33,724 bases of DNA from Sphingomonadaceae bacterium. Lineage in GTDB: Bacteria; Pseudomonadota; Alphaproteobacteria; Sphingomonadales; Sphingomonadaceae. The stretch is taken from the NCBI GenBank assembly GCA_016000085.1, contig JAECRT010000033.1, positions 1 through 33,724 on the forward strand, given 5' to 3'. The translations under genes and the position numbers were made by a program. The notes under the pieces are model-generated. The model saw only the letters and a list, made by a program, of their open reading frames with translations, did not search any database and was not told where the DNA came from. Shown one piece after another: positions 1 through 5,955 of the stretch (positions are counted from its first letter, which is position 1; every line of letters starts with the position of its first letter).

Positions 1-2
1 AT

Positions 3-572
3 AGCTGGCGCCTTGCTTTCTTTGGCAGCCTTGCCCTCTCCGCGGGGCTGGCAGCCGGTTTGCTCTGGCAGTCGATGCGCGGAACGATCACACCCTGGAT
101 CGTCGAGGTCGACAAGCTCGGTCAGACACAGGCCGTCGCGCCGGCGACGCCCGACTATCGCCCTACCGATCCGCAGATCGCATTTCACCTGGCAAGGTTC
201 ATCGAGGAACTCCGCAGCATCCCGACCGATCCCATCGTGCTGCGCCAGAACTGGCTCCGAGCCTATGATTTCACGACAAACAAGGGCGCCGTTGCGCTGA
301 GCGAATATGCGCGCGCCAATGACCCGTTTACGAAAATTGGCAAGACCCAGATCGCCGTCGACGTCTCGAGCGTCATCCGCGCATCGGGCGACAGTTTTCG
401 CCTGAGCTGGGTCGAACGCCGTTACGAGCAGGGAGCCCTGGTCGATACCGCACGCTGGTCGGCGATCCTGACCGTCACCATCCAGTCACCCCGGTCGGCC
501 GAAGAGATCACCAAAAATCCACTCGGAATCTTCGTACATGGCCTCAACTGGTCGAAGGAGTTCAGCCAATGA
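3..572 (+). CDS. trbF: Conjugal transfer protein TrbF (VirB8-like), 5' truncated
   Basis: Inner-membrane component of a conjugative type IV secretion system, the VirB8 counterpart that nucleates the channel together with TrbG and TrbI. The reading frame is open from the window edge, so the N-terminus is missing. The visible part begins inside a hydrophobic membrane segment (FFGSLALSAGLAAGLLW), followed by the TrbF-like PWIVEVD motif and then the periplasmic VirB8-like domain. The TTG codon at 60 is internal to the membrane segment and is not a credible start. The stop overlaps the trbG start (ATGA at 569-572), showing translational coupling in a trb operon. Family assignment rests on the motif order and on the neighbours trbG and trbI. 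Confidence in the family is high; the true length is unknown. Confidence 0.9.
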   Translation, partial: SWRLAFFGSLALSAGLAAGLLWQSMRGTITPWIVEVDKLGQTQAVAPATPDYRPTDPQIAFHLARFIEELRSIPTDPIVLRQNWLRAYDFTTNKGAVALSEYARANDPFTKIGKTQIAVDVSSVIRASGDSFRLSWVERRYEQGALVDTARWSAILTVTIQSPRSAEEITKNPLGIFVHGLNWSKEFSQ

Positions 573-1576
573 CCCGTCAATCTCTTATGTACCTTGGCCT
601 GGGCCTCATTTCGCCTCTCGCACAGCCCTGCGAGGTGACCGCGAAGCAAGTCGCTCAGGCCGACGAGACGGAACTGGTTGCGGTGACGCCGGCCCCTCCG
701 ACGGGACCGACGCGTTTGATACCCTTGCCCGTTCCACTGCCTTTGCCCGGGCAACTCAAGCCGCTTCCTCCCCGCCGCGCGGATATCGATCCGGCTGATC
801 CCACCAGTCGGGTGAAGCGCGCCAATGCAGCCGCACGCATACAGCCGATCAGGAGTGGCTATATGAACGCGATCCAGCGCTATCCCTTCGCGGAAGGCGC
901 CCTCTATCAGCTTTATGCAGCGCCCGGCCAGATCACCGATATCGCGCTTCAGGAAGGTGAGCAGCTTGTCGGCGCGGGCCCGATCGCCGCCGGAGACACC
1001 ACGCGCTGGATCATCGGAGATACAGTGAGCGGTACGGGCACCTCCCGCAGGGTCCATATTCTCGTGAAGCCGACCCAGGACGATATCGACACCAACCTTG
1101 TCATCAATACGGATCGGCGCACCTACCATCTCGAACTGCACGGCACGCCATCGACCTATATGGCGTCCATATCCTGGACCTATCCGCAGGACGCCCTGTT
1201 CGCCCTCCAGGGCAAAGCCGAGCGCGAGGCGCGCGCTATGCCGGCGGCATCCGGCGTCGATCTCGCGGCGATCAACTTCGACTATCGGATTGTCGGGGAC
1301 ATGGCGGATTGGCGTCCGGTGCGCGCGTTCGACGATGGTCGGCAGGCCATGATCGAGTTTCCGCGCGATATCGGCGCCGGTGAGATGCCGCCGCTTTTCA
1401 TAAGCGGCACAAGCGGCTCGGCGGAACTCGTCAATTATCGGGTACAGGGTCGGTATATGGTGGTCGACCGGCTGTTCGCATCGGCAGAACTGCGCCTGGG
1501 CGACCGGAAGACGAAAAAAATCGTTCGCATCGAGCGCATTGCATCAAAGGCGAAGCGCGGGGAAAAGGCATTATGA
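569..1576 (+). CDS. trbG: Conjugal transfer protein TrbG (VirB9-like)
   Basis: Periplasmic or outer-membrane-associated VirB9 homologue of the conjugative secretion channel, expected to pair with TrbF and TrbI. The 335-residue protein has a short hydrophobic N-terminus consistent with a signal sequence. A proline-rich stretch follows (about residues 48-70, with PLPVPLPLPG), then the VirB9/CagX region with the WIIGDTVSG, THL-like (RTYHLELHG) and NFDYRI motifs. The ATG at 569 overlaps the trbF stop, and the gene's own stop overlaps the trbI start by ATGA at 1573-1576. Length and architecture match TrbG proteins of alphaproteobacterial conjugative elements. Nothing looks broken. Confidence 0.92.
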   Translation: MTRQSLMYLGLGLISPLAQPCEVTAKQVAQADETELVAVTPAPPTGPTRLIPLPVPLPLPGQLKPLPPRRADIDPADPTSRVKRANAAARIQPIRSGYMNAIQRYPFAEGALYQLYAAPGQITDIALQEGEQLVGAGPIAAGDTTRWIIGDTVSGTGTSRRVHILVKPTQDDIDTNLVINTDRRTYHLELHGTPSTYMASISWTYPQDALFALQGKAEREARAMPAASGVDLAAINFDYRIVGDMADWRPVRAFDDGRQAMIEFPRDIGAGEMPPLFISGTSGSAELVNYRVQGRYMVVDRLFASAELRLGDRKTKKIVRIERIASKAKRGEKAL

Positions 1577-2862
1577 GCGGGGCCGCCGACACCGGGCATG
1601 CACGCCAGTCACCTGCCGATGATGAACGTCCGGCCGCGCACCAGCTTTCTTCGGAGGCGGCCGGAATGGCCGATCCACGACTGCCTGCCGGTCCTGCGAC
1701 GGACGCCCCTTTTCGGCTGTCCGGGCAACCACCGCGGATCGTTCGATTGTCGCGACGCGTGATCACCTGTCTCGCCGCCACGGGATGCATAGGTCTGGGC
1801 GGCGTACTGATCTTCGCGCTTCAATCCCGATCGCCGGACAAGGTGGAGGCGTTACCGACGTCTCAAGGCCGCAATCGCGCCGAGAGCATCACGTCTGCCC
1901 CCAGTGACTATGCCAAGATTCCAACGCTCGGAGCGCCGTTACCAGGCGATCTTGGCAGACCGATCCTTTCCGCCCAGCAAAGAGGCGTCATGCAGGGCCC
2001 AGCAGGGAGCGCCGCAGGAGCAGGTCGTACGAATATGCAGACGGCGCAAGACCGCAGGCGCGTTGCACAGGAAGCGGCGACAGCCAGCAAAATCTTCCTC
2101 GACGCTTCATCTTCCCGGTCCGGATCGTCGGCTACAGAGGCAGAGCCGATACTGGGCCAGCCCGCAATCGCGCCGTCGCTTTCCATGGAGGATGTGTCCG
2201 CCCGACCGGGGACTGTTCTGGCCGATCGGCGGGATTTCCTGGAGGCTGGCACACCGGTGCACGCCGTCAGTGCTCAACGGATCACCAAAGCTGCATCGCC
2301 CTACATAGTTCAGGCGGGCAGTTTCATTCCGGCGGCATTGATGACCAGCATCCGCTCCGATCTTCCCGGGCAGATTACGGCACAGGTCGTGGAAAATGTC
2401 TATGACAGTCCAACGGGGCGGATTCTACTGATACCGCAGGGTGCGAGGCTTATCGGTGAATATGACAGTGCGACCGCCGCCGGGCAGCGCCGTGTGCTCT
2501 TCGCTTGGGATCGCCTGATTTTGCCAAATGGGGCTTCCATGCTGCTGGATCGAACGCCCGGCGCAGATTCTGCCGGCATGTCAGGCCTGCAGGATCGCGT
2601 CGATCACCATTGGACCGGCATGCTGGGCGCCGCATTGATCTCGACCCTGCTTGGCGTGGGAACCGAACTCGCCACCAATGATGATGACGCCTTCATCCAG
2701 GCGCTGCGCTACGGCACGCAGGACACGATCAACCAGACCGGGCGGCAGATGGTGCAGCGGCAAATGGCCATCCCGCCGACGCTCACGATCCGGCCGGGCC
2801 ATTCGCTGCGCGTCATGGTGACGCGCGATCTCGTTCTGGAGCCTTGGGAAAGGAAGGATTGA
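1573..2862 (+). CDS. trbI: Conjugal transfer protein TrbI (VirB10-like)
   Basis: VirB10-type protein that spans from the inner membrane to the outer-membrane core of the conjugation channel. The 429 residues show a cytoplasmic N-terminus, one membrane helix (about residues 63-83), a low-complexity periplasmic linker, and a C-terminal VirB10 beta-barrel domain. The C-terminal domain carries recognisable blocks: SPYIVQAGSFIPA, GQITAQVVENVYDS, LLIPQGARLIGEYDS and PGADSAGMSGLQDRVDHHW. The gene starts inside the trbG stop and its TGA overlaps the ATG of the next small gene (TGATG), so four genes form one coupled operon. The protein is complete and of normal length. Confidence 0.95.
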   Translation: MSGAADTGHARQSPADDERPAAHQLSSEAAGMADPRLPAGPATDAPFRLSGQPPRIVRLSRRVITCLAATGCIGLGGVLIFALQSRSPDKVEALPTSQGRNRAESITSAPSDYAKIPTLGAPLPGDLGRPILSAQQRGVMQGPAGSAAGAGRTNMQTAQDRRRVAQEAATASKIFLDASSSRSGSSATEAEPILGQPAIAPSLSMEDVSARPGTVLADRRDFLEAGTPVHAVSAQRITKAASPYIVQAGSFIPAALMTSIRSDLPGQITAQVVENVYDSPTGRILLIPQGARLIGEYDSATAAGQRRVLFAWDRLILPNGASMLLDRTPGADSAGMSGLQDRVDHHWTGMLGAALISTLLGVGTELATNDDDAFIQALRYGTQDTINQTGRQMVQRQMAIPPTLTIRPGHSLRVMVTRDLVLEPWERKD

Positions 2863-3074
2863 TGGCAAAGCTGAAACTCGGGCCAATCGAAGACGACAAG
2901 CCGGTCAAGATGACGATCGAATTGCCGGCGGCGATCCATCGCGATCTCACCGCCTATGCGCGTGCGCACGCGTCGGATACGGGCCTTTCCCAACCCTTGG
3001 CGGTAGAAAAACTGATAAGCCCGATGCTGGAGCGCTTCATGGCGAGCGATCGGGGTTTCACGCGCAAGGCCTGA
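2862..3074 (+). CDS. DUF2274-family protein of conjugative operons
   Basis: A 70-residue protein of the DUF2274 type that typically closes trb operons in alphaproteobacteria; its biochemical role is not known. The sequence has the family features: an N-terminal KLKLGPI, a ribbon-helix-helix-like MTIELPAAIHRDLTAYA segment, and a helical C-terminus (LISPMLERFMASDRGF). The ATG at 2862 is chosen because it overlaps the trbI stop as TGATG and follows AGGAAGG at 2851-2857. A longer TTG start at 2844 would add six residues and is less likely. The ribbon-helix-helix resemblance suggests DNA binding, but that is inference. Confidence 0.85.
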   Translation: MAKLKLGPIEDDKPVKMTIELPAAIHRDLTAYARAHASDTGLSQPLAVEKLISPMLERFMASDRGFTRKA

Positions 3075-3158
3075 GAAATTCGCCGAAGATAGTCATCAAT
3101 GTGGGGGCAATAGTTCTTGTCCCAGCCAAGACAGCAACGCACGGTACGCCATTCTGCG

Positions 3159-3175
3159 ACTTCGTTCGTAGAAGT
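3159..3175. promoter_or_regulatory. Dyad ACTTC-N7-GAAGT, copy 1
   Basis: Perfect inverted repeat with 5-bp arms and a 7-bp centre, preceded by CG. The same arms and spacing recur at 3263-3279, 104 bp downstream. Both lie in the 318-bp gene-free stretch between the trb operon and the lasso precursor. This is a candidate operator pair for an unidentified regulator; the binding protein is unknown. Confidence 0.4.
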
Positions 3176-3262
3176 GACCGGGTGACTCCCGCGCATGTCC
3201 AGGCTTTACCGCTAAAGGCGGCAGTGCGCGCGCCCAACGCTCGCTCTCACTGCTCGGTCACG

Positions 3263-3279
3263 ACTTCTATAAGAGAAGT
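3263..3279. promoter_or_regulatory. Dyad ACTTC-N7-GAAGT, copy 2
   Basis: Second copy of the dyad at 3159-3175, again preceded by CG and with an identical 7-bp spacer length but a different spacer sequence (TATAAGA). It lies just before an AT-rich stretch with the candidate -10 of the lasso operon. Conservation of the arms but not the centre fits a dimeric regulator site. Confidence 0.4.
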
Positions 3280-3281
3280 AA

Positions 3282-3320
3282 TTTTGGAAATTCGTCATGG
3301 GATTATAATCCGATTATAAA
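3282..3320 (+). promoter_or_regulatory. Candidate lasso operon promoter with palindromic -10
   Basis: An AT-rich stretch in otherwise GC-rich DNA. It holds a consensus TATAAT at 3304-3309 inside the perfect 12-bp palindrome GGATTATAATCC (3300-3311). GATTATAA is repeated directly at 3301-3308 and 3312-3319, an 11-bp period of about one helical turn. A weak -35 (TTTTGG at 3282-3287, 16-bp spacer) is possible. It lies about 75 bp before the precursor start. The rest of the 3075-3392 interval holds no gene that I can support. Confidence 0.4.
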
Positions 3321-3392
3321 ATAGATGGCGGATTAGGATCATGGAATTCTCTGTTTCGCGGCATGGAGTCGCAAGATGTAAGGAGAATGATC

Positions 3393-3530
3393 ATGGAACG
3401 GGACGGACATCAGCAGGACCTCGTCGATCTGGGCGATGCGCGCGATCTCACGCGCGGCATGGCGCTGACCGGCGCCGACGACGGCAATGGTACGCAGCGG
3501 AAAGGGTCCGGCATTTCCGACGAAGACTGA
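3393..3530 (+). CDS. Lasso peptide precursor (A protein)
   Basis: A 45-residue precursor of a ribosomally made lasso peptide. The start ATG has an ideal ribosome site (AAGGAG at 3380-3385, 7-nt spacer). The leader, residues 1-21, contains the DLGDAR-type motif and ends in T20-R21, with threonine at -2 as the lasso maturation enzymes require. The predicted core is residues 22-45 (24 residues): it starts with Gly, has Asp at core positions 8 and 9 as ring acceptors, carries Q14-R15-K16 in the loop or tail, and ends in GISDED. From memory, the C-terminal GISD(D/E)D and GM start resemble sphingonodin-type lasso peptides of Sphingobium. Genes for B and C follow in the same direction. Core boundaries and ring size are predictions. 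Confidence 0.88.
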   Translation: MERDGHQQDLVDLGDARDLTRGMALTGADDGNGTQRKGSGISDED

Positions 3531-3538
3531 CGGAACAG

Positions 3539-3568
3539 GGGCACGCTGCCTCGACAGGCGGCGTGTCC
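3539..3568 (+). terminator. Hairpin between lasso A and B genes (attenuator-like)
   Basis: A 12-bp stem (two G-U pairs in RNA) with a 6-nt loop TCGACA starts 8 nt after the precursor stop and is followed by TTCCCCTT. It ends 24 nt before the B start. The position suggests partial termination or RNA stabilisation, so that more precursor than enzyme is made. The effect is inferred. Confidence 0.55.
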
Positions 3569-3592
3569 TTCCCCTTGAGCGGAGTTGTTCAC

Positions 3593-4234
3593 ATGTATCG
3601 GCTCGTCAGCAATATTCATGCGTGCCTGGTAGGAGAAACGCCTGTTCTCCTCGATATCACGGCAGGGCGATACCAGCTTGCGCGCGGTCGGACGGGCTGC
3701 AATCTGGCAGCGTTTCTTCGGAAACAGGCGACAGGGCCGGTGTGCGAAGCTCTGGTCCGAGGCGGGCTGATCGTGTCGGCGCCGCACACCGCAGTTCGGC
3801 ATCCCGAACCTGAAAGGCCAAATTACGCGCACCCGCAAGATACGCGCCTCGGGCTCGGCTGGGCACTCCTGCCGGTTGCCATGACATTTCTTGTGATGGC
3901 AATAATACGGGTCCGCCGCATGCCCCTGCCAGACCTCGTCCAAAGCCTTCAGGAAGCCGCGAGCTATCCCATGAAACCGCCATTTCTCTGGGTTTCCGAA
4001 GCGCGGATAGCGGCAATCTTCTACCTTACCCGGACCGTGCTGCCACTGAGAGACCGGTGCCTCCCATACAGCCTCGCGACTGCTCAGATGCTGCGCCTGT
4101 TTGGCCATCGACCGACTATCGTCATCGGCGTGCGTCTTCCGATCGCCGCTCATTGCTGGGTCCAGTGCGACCATCGTCTGATTGGCGACACCCTCCATAT
4201 TGTCGAGGGCTTTCAACCGATAATAGCCATATGA
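3593..4234 (+). CDS. Lasso peptide B protein: RRE plus leader cysteine protease
   Basis: Leader peptidase of lasso maturation (McjB type, transglutaminase-like cysteine protease) fused to a leader-recognition domain. In the 213-residue protein, residues 1 to about 70 resemble the small PqqD-like recognition element (RLVSNIHACLVGETPVLLD). A hydrophobic stretch follows at about 88-106. The protease core has Cys156 (RDRCLPYS), His187 (AHCWVQ) and Asp199 (IGDTL) in the expected triad order, ending in EGFQP. The ATG at 3593 is chosen for its GGAG at 3580-3583 and for conserved length; the frame is open upstream to 3341 but there runs across the precursor gene. The stop overlaps the C start (ATGA at 4231-4234). 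Confidence 0.9.
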   Translation: MYRLVSNIHACLVGETPVLLDITAGRYQLARGRTGCNLAAFLRKQATGPVCEALVRGGLIVSAPHTAVRHPEPERPNYAHPQDTRLGLGWALLPVAMTFLVMAIIRVRRMPLPDLVQSLQEAASYPMKPPFLWVSEARIAAIFYLTRTVLPLRDRCLPYSLATAQMLRLFGHRPTIVIGVRLPIAAHCWVQCDHRLIGDTLHIVEGFQPIIAI

Positions 4235-5955
4235 CTGCGCCGCGATTTGTCGCCTTCCTGGGCCGCAGCGACCCGGCGCCCGACCATGGCTATGTCGGCA
4301 TGGCCCCAATCTCACTGAAAGCGCCTATCGACCTATGGGCTACGGATCATGTGGTGATGTTAGGGGATCAGGGCGCTGTCATCGGTCATCTTTTTACCCG
4401 TTCCATCCCCAGCCGCACAATAACCGAGCTGAACCCAGCTGAGATCAATGCTGCGCTCGTCACCCGCGGACAGAGCCTGATCCGCGACTATTGGGGCGGC
4501 TACGTTGCGATTTTCCGAGATGTAGGCGGCGATCTCGTCGTGGTCCGCGACCCTTCAGGGGCGCTGCCAGCCTATTGGCGCGAATTCGAGGGTACGATCG
4601 CGGTTGCTGCGCAGATCGGCGAGCACCCGTTTGCCTTCCAAGACGGAGTCCGTCTCGACGCTGACGGCCTGCTGGTCCACCTGTGGAACCCGCATCATGC
4701 TGGCGAGCAGACATGCCTTGCCGGCGTTCGCGAGCTTTTGGCAGGCCAGAAATTGCAAGTGCGTTCGGGTCGATGCCGAACCGATGCACTGTGGAAACCC
4801 TGGTCCTTCCTCCCGGATGAACATGACATGCAGGTGCCGGCGCCCAGCGCCTTCCGCGACATCATCCTGAACGCTGTGAGGACATGGGCCGACGCCTTCC
4901 CGGTCATTCTCTCCGGCATTTCTGGGGGCTTGGATTCATCGATCGTGTCTTTGGGGGTCAATTGGTCGAACGCCCAACTGCACGGTCTCCATATGAGCTG
5001 GACCGATCGGGAGGGCGATGAGCGTGCATTCGCGATTACCATGGCAACCGCGCTCGGGTCGCCGCTCGATATAGTCCCCTATGATTTAAGCATCATCAAT
5101 ATCGAGCGCCCGATCGTTCCGTCGGTGGCTCGCCCTTTTACCGCCCATTATGCGCAATGCACGGCGCTCGCCCAGACCGCCATTGCCGAGCGATGCGGCA
5201 TAAGCGCCTTCTTCAACGGCGATGGCGGCGACAATGTGTTCTGCCTGATGCTATCGGTCGCGCCGATACTGGACCGGCTGCGCGCGCGGCATGGTGTTAC
5301 ATCGGTCCTGCAGACGGCGGCGGATGTCGCGCGGCTCACCGGCGCCGATTGCCCCACTATCCTGACACATATTCTTCGGCGGCTCGTGCGGGGCGCCCGG
5401 CCCCCGATCGCCAGTGACGATAAATCCTATCTCGATCGCGCGCGGCTAGAGGCCGCTATCAAATCGGTCGCTCGTCATCCCTGGTACGATCCCCCGGGAA
5501 ATATATCGCAAGGGAAAGCAGCGCATATCCGCGCCATCTGCCGGGCAATGGGGAATGATGGCTTCCACGACCGCCGTTTCCATGCTCCATCGATCTCGCC
5601 ATTGCTGTCGCAGCCGGTGATGGAGCAATGTCTGAAAATTCCGACTTGGAACTGGGTCGAAGGGGGCATGGACCGCGCCCTTGTGCGCCGCGCATTTCAG
5701 CACGACCTTCCACACGCGATCGTTTCCCGCAAGACGAAGGGTGGCCCTTCCGGATTTCTCGATCAGTTCTTCTGGGAGAACGAAAATCGGATTCTTTCCT
5801 ATTTGCGATCCGGTCTGCTAGTCGATCTTGGAATTCTGACCGACCTGCCCGAACAGGGTTCCGCCCGCAAGGGTAGTGGATATGCCAGATCTCATGCGCG
5901 CAGGCTGCTCGGTCTTACGGGCGCGGAGAGTTGGGCGCGTCAGTGGGTTGGCTAG
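4231..5955 (+). CDS. Lasso peptide C protein: asparagine-synthetase-like cyclase
   Basis: Macrolactam synthetase (McjC type) that adenylates the core Asp or Glu side chain and joins it to the core N-terminus to close the ring. The 574 residues have an N-terminal glutamine-amidotransferase-like half that lacks the catalytic Cys2 (begins MTAPRFVAFL), so it should not release ammonia, as in other lasso cyclases. The C-terminal half is an ATP-pyrophosphatase with SGGLDSS at 231-237 and NGDGGDNVF at 329-337. The start overlaps the B stop. The 3' end overlaps the convergent isopeptidase gene by 41 bp (5915-5955). An upstream in-frame start at 4057 would lie inside B and is rejected. Length fits isopeptidase-type lasso clusters. 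Confidence 0.93.
   Translation: MTAPRFVAFLGRSDPAPDHGYVGMAPISLKAPIDLWATDHVVMLGDQGAVIGHLFTRSIPSRTITELNPAEINAALVTRGQSLIRDYWGGYVAIFRDVGGDLVVVRDPSGALPAYWREFEGTIAVAAQIGEHPFAFQDGVRLDADGLLVHLWNPHHAGEQTCLAGVRELLAGQKLQVRSGRCRTDALWKPWSFLPDEHDMQVPAPSAFRDIILNAVRTWADAFPVILSGISGGLDSSIVSLGVNWSNAQLHGLHMSWTDREGDERAFAITMATALGSPLDIVPYDLSIINIERPIVPSVARPFTAHYAQCTALAQTAIAERCGISAFFNGDGGDNVFCLMLSVAPILDRLRARHGVTSVLQTAADVARLTGADCPTILTHILRRLVRGARPPIASDDKSYLDRARLEAAIKSVARHPWYDPPGNISQGKAAHIRAICRAMGNDGFHDRRFHAPSISPLLSQPVMEQCLKIPTWNWVEGGMDRALVRRAFQHDLPHAIVSRKTKGGPSGFLDQFFWENENRILSYLRSGLLVDLGILTDLPEQGSARKGSGYARSHARRLLGLTGAESWARQWVG

Noticed and set aside
3101..3319. Plus-strand ORF of 72 codons between trb and lasso genes
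   Set aside because: No ribosome site, odd composition, and it covers the dyads and the promoter region. The minus-strand ORF 2954-3196 overlaps the DUF2274 gene and is also not credible.
3341..3592. N-terminal extension of the lasso B protein
   Set aside because: The frame is open from 3341, but this part overlaps the precursor gene in another frame, is Arg-rich without family match, and the ATG at 3593 has its own ribosome site.
4057..4230. Earlier start of the lasso cyclase
   Set aside because: It lies inside the B gene; the ATG at 4231 with ATGA overlap gives the normal N-terminus of the family.
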